Shown one piece after another: positions 38,388 through 47,515 of a DNA stretch of 64,000 nt (within the stretch, counting starts at the first letter, position 1; every line of letters starts with the position of its first letter). The stretch is from Streptococcus sp. oral taxon 431 (GTDB taxonomy: Bacteria; Bacillota; Bacilli; Lactobacillales; Streptococcaceae), in the NCBI RefSeq assembly GCF_001553685.1, contig NZ_CP014264.1:2113906-2177905 (forward strand). The letters run 5' to 3'. The notes under the pieces are model-generated. The model worked only from the letters and a program-made list of their open reading frames with translations. It did not search any database and was not told the origin of the DNA. The position numbers and the translations under genes were made by a program.

Positions 38388-39218
38388 CTATTTGCTTTTT
38401 CTCAATAGTTTTAAAAAGATAAATTGTCGCACAAAGCCTGGACATAGGGCAACGACAACTTGGATTAAAACACTTTTCAGATATTCACCATAAGAAATCT
38501 GTCCACGCGCGTGCATTCTTTGACGTGCTTGGCGATAGAGTTTGAGATAACGAAGACCACCACGGCGTTCAAACATCCCCGCTCCCACGCGCACCTTACA
38601 CAGAATCTGGTCCACATTCCCAGTCCGAGCACCAGCGCTAATCATATTGAGCCAGAGGAGGTCATCTTCCATATAAAGACCGTCTTCGTAGTTGCCTGCT
38701 TTTAAAACCATCTCTCTTTTGAACATAACAGTCATGTGATTAAAGGCACTTCTCATACGTTGGTAAGCAATGATATCCTCATGCTTAATCGGTACACGAC
38801 GGTAAGACACAATCTCGTCAGGTTGGTCAATAAATTCTGCGATATGACCACCCAGCAAGTCCAAGTTTTCCTTTTCCATCAAGTCAAACTGTTGTTCGAA
38901 ACGGTCTTCGACTGCAATATCATCTGTATCCATACGAGCAATGACGTCATATTGGCACTGTAAGACACCGTACTGAAGCGCCAAACCTAAGCCGCGATTT
39001 TGCTCAAGCGGACAACGTTTGATTGGAATACTTGACTGTGCTTCCAATTTTTCCAAAACTTGATAGAGTTCAGGTGTCAGTGGTCCATCTTCGACGATTA
39101 CCACTTCGCTAGGTTTGAGCGTTTGATGTAAGATACTCTCTACTGCCTCTTCTAGAAAGGCTGGATTTTCTTTAACATAGACTGACATCAAGACACTAAA
39201 TTTCCGATTTTCAGACAC
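38388..39218 (-). CDS. Family 2 glycosyltransferase
   Basis: 276 residues, GT-A fold: KFSVLMSVYVKENPAFLEEA at the start, VVIVEDGPLT, and DXD-containing ARMDTDDIA (about 95-103), then FNHMTVMFKREMVLKAG. C-terminal basic amphipathic region. No strong membrane helix, so membrane-associated at most. It transfers an activated sugar, probably to a wall or surface polysaccharide. Upstream of the dehydratase and likely co-transcribed (69-bp gap). Confidence 0.9.
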   Translation of the reverse strand: MSENRKFSVLMSVYVKENPAFLEEAVESILHQTLKPSEVVIVEDGPLTPELYQVLEKLEAQSSIPIKRCPLEQNRGLGLALQYGVLQCQYDVIARMDTDDIAVEDRFEQQFDLMEKENLDLLGGHIAEFIDQPDEIVSYRRVPIKHEDIIAYQRMRSAFNHMTVMFKREMVLKAGNYEDGLYMEDDLLWLNMISAGARTGNVDQILCKVRVGAGMFERRGGLRYLKLYRQARQRMHARGQISYGEYLKSVLIQVVVALCPGFVRQFIFLKLLRKSK

Positions 39219-39374
39219 AGTAGTTCTCCAATTTATAGATTTTCTTTCACTATTTTATCACAAATTCCCAGACTTTCCTATTTTTATTTGAATCCCAGAA
39301 AAAAACTAGTAAACAACTCGTCCTACTTTACTTTTATTTAGTTTAAGTAAAACACCGAATCTCCCTGCTCTGGC

Positions 39375-39403
39375 TTGACATCTCTTAGAAAAAAACCTAA
39401 AAT
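39375..39403 (+). promoter_or_regulatory. Promoter of the MFS transporter
   Basis: TTGACA (39375-39380), 17 bp, TAAAAT (39398-39403); 34 bp upstream of the ATG at 39438. Divergent from the glycosyltransferase gene. Confidence 0.8.
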
Positions 39404-39437
39404 AAGCTGTTATAAAAATCATCTTAGAGAGGTTCAC

Positions 39438-40604
39438 ATGAAAAAACGATCACTCTTTTTTATTCTAGGAATTATCTTAATCGGAGCGGTCTTAAGAGCT
39501 CCTTTTACGGCCTTACCGACTATTTTAGGAGATATTGCTCAAGGTTTAGGAGTTGAGGTCAGCTCACTTGGAGTTTTGACCAGCCTTCCTCTCTTAATGT
39601 TTGCTCTTTTCTCCTCTTTTGCGACGCGTTTGGCTCAAAAGATTGGACTCGAGCACCTTTTTACCTACAGCCTCCTCGTCTTGACCGTGGGTTCAGCGAT
39701 TCGTATCTTTAATCTCCCACTACTTTATCTGGGAACCCTACTCATCGGAGCTAGTGTCGCTATTTTTAACGTACTTCTTCCTAGTGCCATTCAGGCCAAC
39801 TATCCACAAAAGATTAGTCTCCTGACGACGGTTTATGTGACTTCCATGGGAATCGCAACAGCTCTTGCTTCCTATCTCTCTGTTCCCATTACTCAGGCGA
39901 CATCTTGGAAAGGCTTGATCCTCTGCCTATCCTTTGTCTGCCTACTCACTTTAGCTGTCTGGTTTCCCAATCATCGCCACAATCATTTTCTAGAAGGACA
40001 TGAGAAAAAACAAAAGAAAGAGAACATTCTAAAAGACAAGAAAGTTTGGGCTATTATTGTATTCGGCGGACTTCAGTCCTTGCTCTTCTATACTAGCATG
40101 ACCTGGTTACCAACCATGGCCATCAGTGCAGGACTATCTCATACGGACGCTGGTCTTCTGGCTTCTATCTTTTCACTGATCAGTATCCCCTTCTCGATGA
40201 CCATTCCAAGTTTAACAACTCGTTTGTCCAATCGTCACCGTCAAATCATGCTGACAGTCATCTCTCTCGCTGGAATGCTTGGAATTGCTATGCTCCTATA
40301 CCCGAGCAAGAGTTTCCTTTACTGGTTAGTAGCGCATCTCTTGATTGGTACTGCTTGTAGCGCTCTTTTCCCTTATCTCATGGTTTGCTTCTCCATCAAA
40401 ACTAGCTCCCCTGAAAAGACAGCCCAATTATCTGGACTTGCCCAGACCGGTGGTTACATCCTAGCAGCCTTTGGACCAACTCTGTTTGGCTATAGTTTTG
40501 ACATGTTTCAATCTTGGATTCCAGCTGTTCTGGCTCTCCTCATCATTGATGTAATCATGACAATCTCCCTCTTTATGGTGGATCGAGCGGATAAAATCCT
40601 TTAA
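39438..40604 (+). CDS. MFS transporter (CynX/NimT-like)
   Basis: 388 residues from ATG 39438 (MKKRSLFFILGIILIGAVLR), preceded by AGAGAGG; the longer frame to 39375 begins inside the promoter. Twelve predicted membrane helices and the CynX/NimT-type first helix GAVLRAPFTALPTILGDIA. Substrate unknown (family members export or import cyanate, nitroimidazoles or other small anions). Confidence 0.9.
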   Translation: MKKRSLFFILGIILIGAVLRAPFTALPTILGDIAQGLGVEVSSLGVLTSLPLLMFALFSSFATRLAQKIGLEHLFTYSLLVLTVGSAIRIFNLPLLYLGTLLIGASVAIFNVLLPSAIQANYPQKISLLTTVYVTSMGIATALASYLSVPITQATSWKGLILCLSFVCLLTLAVWFPNHRHNHFLEGHEKKQKKENILKDKKVWAIIVFGGLQSLLFYTSMTWLPTMAISAGLSHTDAGLLASIFSLISIPFSMTIPSLTTRLSNRHRQIMLTVISLAGMLGIAMLLYPSKSFLYWLVAHLLIGTACSALFPYLMVCFSIKTSSPEKTAQLSGLAQTGGYILAAFGPTLFGYSFDMFQSWIPAVLALLIIDVIMTISLFMVDRADKIL

Positions 40605-40640
40605 AAGGTTGAAATTCAACTCAACGAGAAATACTTTTCA

Positions 40641-40666
40641 AGCCAGACGGATGTCTGGCTTTTTTG
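40641..40666 (+). terminator. Terminator of the MFS gene
   Basis: AGCCAGAC (40641-40648) / GTCTGGCT (40653-40660), followed by TTTTTGG. The same AGCCAGAC stem type closes the large repeat gene at about 45180. Confidence 0.9.
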
Positions 40667-40719
40667 GGGATTCGAGATATAAAATCATCATAGATATGCT
40701 AGTAGAATAATCTTGTTTT

Positions 40720-40728
40720 TGATATAAT
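40720..40728 (+). promoter_or_regulatory. Promoter of the repeat-protein gene
   Basis: Extended -10 TGATATAAT, 84 bp before the ATG at 40813. No clear -35. GTGAGG lies upstream of the start codon. Confidence 0.55.
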
Positions 40729-40812
40729 AAAATATGTAAAAACTAATAGTGAAACGAAAAGGCAGATTAGTTTTAACTAGCAATAATTACTATTTCAAAG
40801 TGAGGGCATAGT

Positions 40813-43800
40813 ATGGATGAACAGAAATACAATTTGGAACAAAGTTTAGAAGAGTTAGGTAAGCTCCTTGACTTATCGGTCAAGGAAACAGATAAGGCTA
40901 TATGTGAAGCTCTAGCAGAAAAAGCAAGAATAATTTATGAACAATACTCTGAATCAGAAGACACTGCTTTACTTTATGCTATGCTTCTTTTCAATTTGTT
41001 GGTTGAACAAGTGAATGTTGAGGAGCGAATAAACACTGCAAAAAACATCAAAGAAATTTTCGAGCGTTTCAACCAGTCTGAAGACATTGCTTTACAATAT
41101 ATTATGACTTTAGTAAATTTATCAGCTAAACAAGAAAATGTTGAGGAGCGAATAAACACTGCAAAAAACATCAAAGAAATTTTCGAGTGTTTCAACCAGT
41201 CTGAAGACATTGCTTTACAATATGCTATGGCTTTAGTCAATTTATCAGCTAAACAAGATAATGTTGAGGATTTACTGAAGACTAGCAAAGCAGTCAAACA
41301 AATTTTTGATAGCTTCAAGCACTCTGAAGATATTGCATTACATTATACTAGAACTTTAGCCAATTTGTCGTTTGAACAAGAAAATGTTGAGGAGCGATTG
41401 AACACTGCCAATGCAGTTGAACAAATTTTTGATAGCTTCAAGCACTCTGATAGTATTGCCTTACGGTATGCTATGGTTTTAGTTAATTTGTCAGCTAAAC
41501 AAGAAAATGTTGAGGATTTACTGAATACTGCCAATGCAGTTGAAAAAATTTTTGATAGCTTCAAGCACTCGGAAGACATTGCTTTACAATATACTAGAAC
41601 TTTAGCCAATTTGTCATTTGAACAAAAAAATGTTGAGGATCGATTGAAAACTTCCATTGCAGTCAAACAAATTTTTGATAGCTTCAAGCACTCTGAAACC
41701 ATTGCATTACATTATACTATAGCTCTAGCCAATTTATCAGCTAAACAAGAAAATGTTGAGGAATTACTGAACGCTGCCAATGCAGTTGAACAAATTTTTG
41801 ATAGCTTCAAGCACTCGGAAGACATTGCTTTACAATATACTAGAACTTTAGCCAATTTGTCATTTGAACAAGAAAATGTTGAGGAATTACTGAACACTGC
41901 CAATGCAGTCAAACAAATTTTTGAGCTCTTCAAGCATTCTGAAAGTATTGCATTACGTTATGCTATGGCTTTAGTTGATTTGTCAGCTAAACAAGAAAAT
42001 GTTGAGGAATTACTGAACACTGCCAAGGTAGTTGAACAAATTTTTGAGCTCTTTAAGCATTCTGAAGATATTGCCTTACATTATGCTATGGCTTTAGTCA
42101 ATTTGTCAGCTAAACAAGAAAATGTCGAGGATCGATTAAACGCTGCCAAGACGATCAAACAAATTTTTGAGTTCTTTAAGCATTCCGAAGCCATTGCATT
42201 ACGTTACACAATGGCTTTAGTCAATCTGTCAGCTAAACAAGGAAATGTTGAGGAATTACTGAACACTGTCAAGGAAATCGAACAAATTTTTGAGCTCTTC
42301 GAGCATTCTGAACGCATTGCCTTACATTATACAATGGCTTTAGTCAATTTGTCAGTTAAACAAGGAAATGTTGAGGATCGATTGAACACTGCTAAGGCAG
42401 TTGAACAAATTTTTGAGCTCTTCAAGCACTCTGAAAGTATTGCATTACGTTATGCTATGGCTTTAGTCAATCTGTCAGCTAAACAAGAAAATGTTGAGGA
42501 ATTACTGAATACTACCAATAAAATCGAACAAACTTTTGAGCTCTTCAAGCATTCTGAAGATATTGCCTTACATTATGCTATGGCTTTAGTCAATCTGTCA
42601 GCTAAACAAGGAAATGTTGAGGAATTACTGAACACTGTCAAGGAAATCGAACAAATTTTTGAGCTCTTCAAGCACTCTGAAAGTATTGCCTTACGGTATG
42701 CTATAGCTTTAGCCAATTTGTCATTTGAACAAGAAAATGTTGAGGATCGATTGAACACTGCCAATAAAATCGAACAAACTTTTGAGCTCTTCAAGCATTC
42801 TGAAGACATTGCCTTACGGTATGCTATGGCTTTAGTCGATTTGTCAACTAAACAAGGAAATGTTGAGGAACGTTTAAACACTGCCAATAAAATCGAACAA
42901 GCTTTTGAACTCTTCAAACATTCTGAAGATATTGCCTTACATTATGCTATGGCTTTAGTCAATTTGTCAGCTAAACAAGAAAATGTCGAGGATCGATTAA
43001 ACGCTGCCAAGACGATCAAACAAATTTTTGAGTTCTTTAAGCATTCCGAAGCCATTGCATTACGTTACACAATGGCTTTAGTCAATCTGTCAGCTAAACA
43101 AGGAAATGTTGAGGAATTACTGAACACTGTCAAGGAAATCGAACAAATTTTTGAGCTCTTCGAGCATTCTGAACGCATTGCCTTACATTATACAATGGCT
43201 TTAGTCAATTTGTCGTTTGAACAAGAAAATGTTGAGGAATTACTGAATACTGCCAATGAAATCAGACAAATTTTTAAACTCTTCAAGCATTCTGAAGATA
43301 TTGCCTTACATTATACTATGGTTCTGTTCAATTTGGCGGTTAAACAAGAAAATGTTGAGGAATTACTGAATACTGCCAATGAAATCAGACAAATTTTTGA
43401 ACTCTTCAAGCATTCTGAAGATATTGCCTTACATTATGCTATGGCTTTAGTCAATTTGTCAGCTAAACAAGAAAATGTTGAGGAACGTTTGAACACTGCA
43501 AATAAAGTCGAACAAATTTTTAAGCTCTTCAAGCATTCTGAAGATATTGCCTTACGTTATACTATGGTTCTGTTCAATTCGTCTGTTGACCAAGAAGAGG
43601 GCGAAGAATTACTGAATACTATCAATAAAATCGAACAAATTTTTGAACTCTTCAAGTATTCTGAAGACATTGCATTACGCTATGCTAAGACTCTAGTCAA
43701 TCTTTCAAATCTGCAAGATGATATCGAGGATATAGTTAATAAAATATTAGATATCTTAAAAAATGTTTCTAGCGTTGAAATATTTAATATTCTAGTGGAT

Positions 43801-45102
43801 ATGTTACAAAACAACCCTGCTATAAAATTGGATACAGATAAGATTCCAACTACTAGTCTCACAAAAATTTTAGATAAGCTGTGTTTAAATTCTAATATCG
43901 ACACAGACAGAGAACTACTAATTCGTGCTTTAAACCTTAAACTTGGTTCAGATCGTAAACTAGTTTTAAATACAAAATATGATATTTTAAATGGTTGGAT
44001 TGAATACTATAAAGAGGTTAAAGATAAAGATAAACTCAATCAACTAATAGATATCTATAGGATCGTTCAAGAAATCAAATTTAAACTTGGTTTGAAAGAA
44101 GATAATAAGGAGCTTCAATTTGGTCATTATACCAAAGGGAGTACTCTACAAGTTATGTTAGATCAAGAGGAGAATGAAAAGAAGAAAAATACTTTTTCGG
44201 TATCTGGGAAAACTCGCTTGTATAATGCTAATTATATGAATGATCCTGAAGAAGGAATCGTCATAGAAAAGATATTAGGTTTAGATAGACGAGATATCTT
44301 AGAACCAAGCTCATGGTTTTTAATGAGTTTTACTAGCAAAACGGATGATCTAGCTATGTGGTCCCAGTATGGTGATGATGCCAAAGGTGTTTGTCTAGTA
44401 CTTCGTGAAGATGATTTTTCTAGATTTACTTCCTTCAATGATGTTTCGTGGCGTAAAGAGGCCATCCCCATAGTAGAGACAGTGAATACGATAGAATCTA
44501 CTCTATTGTACGATTTAAAAAGCTCACCAAATGAATTAAATAATATTAAACCAACTATAGCTATTAAAGATGAAGAAAAAAGATCGAAATCTGAAAAAAA
44601 AGAGAATGTACCAAAAGGGAATAGTGATTATCTCTATAGAATAGCCTATGTTAAAAATATAGATAAAGATAAAGATATAGATGAAGATATAGAACTTGAA
44701 CAAACCGAACTATTTAGTAAGTCCGAAATAGAAGATTTAGCAAAAATGTTGAATAGTTTAAAGAAAAAACTAGATAGTGGTTCAAAAGTTAAGGAGGAGA
44801 ACTATCAAAATGCTATTTCTGAATGTATCGAAGAAATTCGCTACTTATTTAAATCTGTCGATTACAAATATGAAAATGAACTTCGTATCTTACGCTATGC
44901 CAACCTAGACCCTAGCAATAAGGAAATAAAAATTGATAAAACCTCTGGAGTAGGTAAACTTTATGTAGAACGAAAAAATTCAATTCAAATCGGTGAAGTT
45001 ATTTTCGGTCCCAAGTTTCCGAATCCTGAGTATGTAACTCCTTTACTAAAACTATTGGATGGAAATATTGATTATAAAAAATCTACGATAAAATTCAGAT
45101 AG
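40813..45102 (+). CDS. Giant helical-repeat protein with a DUF2971-like C-terminal domain
   Basis: 1429 residues, no signal peptide or membrane segment. Residues 1-45 are non-repetitive. Residues 46-988 are about 23 units of exactly 41 residues with the pattern KHSEDIALRYAMALVNLSAK then QENVEELLNTANKIEQIFEL and F: two amphipathic helices per unit, TPR/ARM-like. A linker follows. From about residue 1103 (FGHYTKGS) the sequence fits DUF2971: LYNANYMNDPEEG near 1139, FLMSFTSKTDDLAMWSQYGD near 1169-1188 with KGVCLVL, and KYENELRILRYANL near 1352. A very charged insert (DKDKDIDEDIELE) lies inside that domain. DUF2971 proteins have no proven activity. The gene stands alone between two terminators in an apparent accessory insertion. 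Plausible roles are a sensor or ligand-binding scaffold with an effector domain, for example in defence; that is inference. Confidence 0.85.
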   Translation: MDEQKYNLEQSLEELGKLLDLSVKETDKAICEALAEKARIIYEQYSESEDTALLYAMLLFNLLVEQVNVEERINTAKNIKEIFERFNQSEDIALQYIMTLVNLSAKQENVEERINTAKNIKEIFECFNQSEDIALQYAMALVNLSAKQDNVEDLLKTSKAVKQIFDSFKHSEDIALHYTRTLANLSFEQENVEERLNTANAVEQIFDSFKHSDSIALRYAMVLVNLSAKQENVEDLLNTANAVEKIFDSFKHSEDIALQYTRTLANLSFEQKNVEDRLKTSIAVKQIFDSFKHSETIALHYTIALANLSAKQENVEELLNAANAVEQIFDSFKHSEDIALQYTRTLANLSFEQENVEELLNTANAVKQIFELFKHSESIALRYAMALVDLSAKQENVEELLNTAKVVEQIFELFKHSEDIALHYAMALVNLSAKQENVEDRLNAAKTIKQIFEFFKHSEAIALRYTMALVNLSAKQGNVEELLNTVKEIEQIFELFEHSERIALHYTMALVNLSVKQGNVEDRLNTAKAVEQIFELFKHSESIALRYAMALVNLSAKQENVEELLNTTNKIEQTFELFKHSEDIALHYAMALVNLSAKQGNVEELLNTVKEIEQIFELFKHSESIALRYAIALANLSFEQENVEDRLNTANKIEQTFELFKHSEDIALRYAMALVDLSTKQGNVEERLNTANKIEQAFELFKHSEDIALHYAMALVNLSAKQENVEDRLNAAKTIKQIFEFFKHSEAIALRYTMALVNLSAKQGNVEELLNTVKEIEQIFELFEHSERIALHYTMALVNLSFEQENVEELLNTANEIRQIFKLFKHSEDIALHYTMVLFNLAVKQENVEELLNTANEIRQIFELFKHSEDIALHYAMALVNLSAKQENVEERLNTANKVEQIFKLFKHSEDIALRYTMVLFNSSVDQEEGEELLNTINKIEQIFELFKYSEDIALRYAKTLVNLSNLQDDIEDIVNKILDILKNVSSVEIFNILVDMLQNNPAIKLDTDKIPTTSLTKILDKLCLNSNIDTDRELLIRALNLKLGSDRKLVLNTKYDILNGWIEYYKEVKDKDKLNQLIDIYRIVQEIKFKLGLKEDNKELQFGHYTKGSTLQVMLDQEENEKKKNTFSVSGKTRLYNANYMNDPEEGIVIEKILGLDRRDILEPSSWFLMSFTSKTDDLAMWSQYGDDAKGVCLVLREDDFSRFTSFNDVSWRKEAIPIVETVNTIESTLLYDLKSSPNELNNIKPTIAIKDEEKRSKSEKKENVPKGNSDYLYRIAYVKNIDKDKDIDEDIELEQTELFSKSEIEDLAKMLNSLKKKLDSGSKVKEENYQNAISECIEEIRYLFKSVDYKYENELRILRYANLDPSNKEIKIDKTSGVGKLYVERKNSIQIGEVIFGPKFPNPEYVTPLLKLLDGNIDYKKSTIKFR
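40948..43776 (+). repeat. Array of 123-bp tandem coding repeats
   Basis: About 23 units of 123 bp (41 codons), all in frame. Units share long identical stretches (AAATTTTTGA...TTCAAGCATTCTGAA). Units 10-12 (from 42055) and 17-19 (from 42916) are identical over nearly 300 bp at an offset of 861 bp, exactly seven units, showing recent block duplication. The first three and last units are the most divergent, as expected of an array that grows in the middle. Confidence 0.95.
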
Positions 45103-45179
45103 ATACATTCCTATTCTCTATTCTAAATAACACTCATAAAATCTAAGAGAATTTACCTAAAATCCAAATGATATGAAAG

Positions 45180-45200
45180 CCAGACTGAGTCTGGTTTTTT
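45180..45200 (+). terminator. Terminator of the repeat-protein gene
   Basis: CCAGACT-G-AGTCTGG (45180-45194) followed by a run of T. It lies about 80 bp past the stop codon. The short 1-nt centre means the true loop uses inner bases. Confidence 0.8.
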
Positions 45201-45266
45201 TGTATCTTCACAACATTTTAAAAAGTATAGATTTACCAAGCATACTGCTGTTCCTACGCGCAAAAA

Positions 45267-45275
45267 TGGTATAAT
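45267..45275 (+). promoter_or_regulatory. Promoter and long leader of the LRR-like gene
   Basis: Extended -10 TGGTATAAT, 213 bp before the ATG at 45489. The leader from about 45282 to 45488 has no convincing ORF (one open frame of about 30 codons ends near 45379 but has no start) and no clear hairpin. Its length suggests either regulation or a remnant of a lost gene. Confidence 0.55.
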
Positions 45276-45488
45276 AAAGCTAGGAAAGCTCCGGTTACAA
45301 TTTATTAGAAGTAGCACTATTTGGGTACATAAAAGATTATTACTTTGGGAATTGATAGTTGAAGCGATGCTAAAGTAGAAATTATAAACGTCTGCATTTA
45401 TGATTGTTTTAATGCCATTAAGTAATTTTGATTGGATAAAAAATCTCGATTAACCAAAGACCATTGAATCATGTAAGGAGAAATTTGT

Positions 45489-46985
45489 ATGCTAGCAAAA
45501 GCAGGGGACGTCTATTGTGTTTACAATTTCCATCTAAAAAAATACATAGCTTGCCAGATAACCAAGATCGAAGAGGGGGAGAAAAAGTCGCAGGCTGTCC
45601 TACTGTCATTAGACTGGTCAGGAGAACAACCTCTTAGAGAAGAAGAACCATCTTCTTTGAAGCCACTCTATATAGATTTTATGTACTGGGAAAGAAACTT
45701 ACAGCTTAGTAATGTTGATATTCATGTACCGTCACATTATATTTTTATTGGTAATACAACACCATTAACAACTGAAAGCACAAACACATATGCTATGTTT
45801 TGGGGGAATGGTTACGATATTTATAGGCAACTGAAATGGCAAGAAATACCAAAAGAAAAAAGAGATTTATTTAAGAAAGCAGATAAAAGCAAGGAAAAAG
45901 TTTCATTTGCAGGAAATGAGTGCCGTATTTCTAAACACAATATCAATGACGAGTGGACGCCTTTTGAAGACGCATTAGAATTAAAGGTCTTTCCTTGTTT
46001 ATCTAAGTTGACATTAACGAGATGGCACAAAAATTTATATGAGTATTTACAGTCAACTCCTTTTATTACAGAACTAGTTCTTAAAAATCATGGACAAACA
46101 AAACTGGATTTTTCCAAGACATCCATACATCGGCTTTCCATTGATTTGACAGGCGTAGAGGAACTTAGATTGAACAATGATTTGGAGGTGCTAGTCTTAT
46201 TAGGAGACATGAGCGACAATTGTCAGATACTTGTAAAGGACCATGGAGCCAGCTTACGATTACAACTTGATCGTTCTCTACCTAAGGTGCTGGGTTTAAA
46301 AGATTTAGGAGCCATCCATTGTTCTAACATCCTTGAAATAGATTTTGCGCAAGTCTTGAATAACTATCCAAGGCTTAGGGAATTAAGATTGTGGGGGAAA
46401 CCTGGTCATATTCTTAATTTCCACAAATTATCAGAGTTCAAAGAGTTAGTCAATTTTTCCACTGTTGATTTGTTTGGCTTTACTGCAGAGGATATTCCCA
46501 AACCAGAAGATTTACCTCGATTAAGCATGTTTTGGATGAGCAGCTTACCAGAAGAGGCCGCTAAAATAGCCAAAAAATATTATAAAAAACAGCAGGACAA
46601 GGGACTGAATCTTTGGATAACAAAACCGAGAAAAGCTGAATGGCTAGCCCAAAACCTAGATAATCCATTTCGCTCATGGGATGGACAAGAAAATATTTCA
46701 ACCGCAAACGAAAAAAAAGCAGCCTCTCTATATAGAAAGACTAGAGCAAGTGTTATAAAGCTTCTAGGAAACCCCAACGAGGACACTATGAAACACATAG
46801 AAGTCCTCATAAGAGAATATACTCAAGGTTTCAATAAAATGGACAAGCGTAACTGTTTTATTGAAACAATCGAGAGAGAGGATATCTATGATGCCCTGGT
46901 CGAGATCTTAGATTTACTACCTGAAGATTTAGGGATGGACAAAGAAAAATTTATAGAAATCTTTGATGAGCTAAAAGATTTTTAA
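45489..46985 (+). CDS. Leucine-rich-repeat-like cytosolic protein
   Basis: 498 residues, no signal peptide. N-terminal part (1-110) begins MLAKAGDVYCVYNFHLKKYI, an SH3-like barrel pattern (GDVYCVYN...ACQITKIEE). The middle (about 170-350) has irregular leucine-rich repeats (LSKLTLTRWHKNLYEYLQST, ITELVLKNHGQTKLDF, VEELRLNNDLEVLVLLG, LRELRLWGKPGHILNF). The last 100 residues are helical and charged and end DKEKFIEIFDELKDF. I recall relatives annotated loosely as gliding-motility or immunity-type proteins, without experimental support. It lies in the accessory insertion, 42 bp before a small unknown gene; the pair may be an operon. Confidence 0.65.
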   Translation: MLAKAGDVYCVYNFHLKKYIACQITKIEEGEKKSQAVLLSLDWSGEQPLREEEPSSLKPLYIDFMYWERNLQLSNVDIHVPSHYIFIGNTTPLTTESTNTYAMFWGNGYDIYRQLKWQEIPKEKRDLFKKADKSKEKVSFAGNECRISKHNINDEWTPFEDALELKVFPCLSKLTLTRWHKNLYEYLQSTPFITELVLKNHGQTKLDFSKTSIHRLSIDLTGVEELRLNNDLEVLVLLGDMSDNCQILVKDHGASLRLQLDRSLPKVLGLKDLGAIHCSNILEIDFAQVLNNYPRLRELRLWGKPGHILNFHKLSEFKELVNFSTVDLFGFTAEDIPKPEDLPRLSMFWMSSLPEEAAKIAKKYYKKQQDKGLNLWITKPRKAEWLAQNLDNPFRSWDGQENISTANEKKAASLYRKTRASVIKLLGNPNEDTMKHIEVLIREYTQGFNKMDKRNCFIETIEREDIYDALVEILDLLPEDLGMDKEKFIEIFDELKDF

Positions 46986-47026
46986 ATGAGAAGCCTTTCT
47001 AGTTCATTCTTGAAACGGAGATTATC

Positions 47027-47452
47027 ATGACTAACTTTATACAGACTATCACAGTAGAAAATCGGCAGGTCGACAAAGAAAATTACTTTACAATCGGCTA
47101 CTCTCCAGAGATAGAAAAATCTTTACTGTGTGTTCATATTTCTTGGATTGCTAGTTACGACCGTTATTACGAGTTAGATGACGGAGATTTGGCTCTCTTT
47201 GAAAGGAAACGAGAAGCATTTCTCAAAAAATATGAAAAAGAAATCAAGGCTTATCGGACTGAAAGATTGATTGGTTCTGGGGCCTTGAGGGATTACAATT
47301 TCAGATCCTTGCCTGAGAATATCCTAAAAAACTTGGATAGCTATCCTCCATTTAACGGATATGTCTATCAAAACGGCATCCTCTGTGCCAAAATCAAGAT
47401 TGAAGACAAGTATTTTTATCTTCCGCCCATTTATGATGAGGATTACAGATAA
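47027..47452 (+). CDS. Hypothetical protein, cassette partner of the LRR-like gene
   Basis: 141 residues, MTNFIQTITVENRQVDKENY, aromatic- and acid-rich (ISWIASYDRYYELDDGDLAL, YFYLPPIYDEDYR at the end), no membrane segment, ribosome site CGGAGA 6-7 bp upstream. Its small size, acidic character and position after an LRR-like gene fit many immunity-like proteins, but I recognise no family. Ended by a clear terminator. Confidence 0.6.
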   Translation: MTNFIQTITVENRQVDKENYFTIGYSPEIEKSLLCVHISWIASYDRYYELDDGDLALFERKREAFLKKYEKEIKAYRTERLIGSGALRDYNFRSLPENILKNLDSYPPFNGYVYQNGILCAKIKIEDKYFYLPPIYDEDYR

Positions 47453-47484
47453 GCATTGCCCCAAATTGATACAAAACATCCTCC

Positions 47485-47515
47485 AATCTTCTAGTTTTCA
47501 TTAGAAGATTTTTTA
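47485..47515 (+). terminator. Terminator of the LRR cassette
   Basis: AATCTTCTA (47485-47493) / TAGAAGATT (47502-47510) then TTTTTAT. Marks the right border of the accessory segment. Confidence 0.88.

Noticed and set aside
41343..41702. Minus-strand open frames inside the repeat array
   Set aside because: They recur with every repeat and are a by-product of the 123-bp periodicity.
40948..43776. Repeats that might suggest a CRISPR array
   Set aside because: The 123-bp units are contiguous, coding and in frame, without unique spacers, and no cas genes are present.
45276..45379. Open frame of about 30 codons ending LLLWELIVEAMLK
   Set aside because: No start codon or ribosome site, and the frame runs through the promoter; likely chance or a remnant too short to call.
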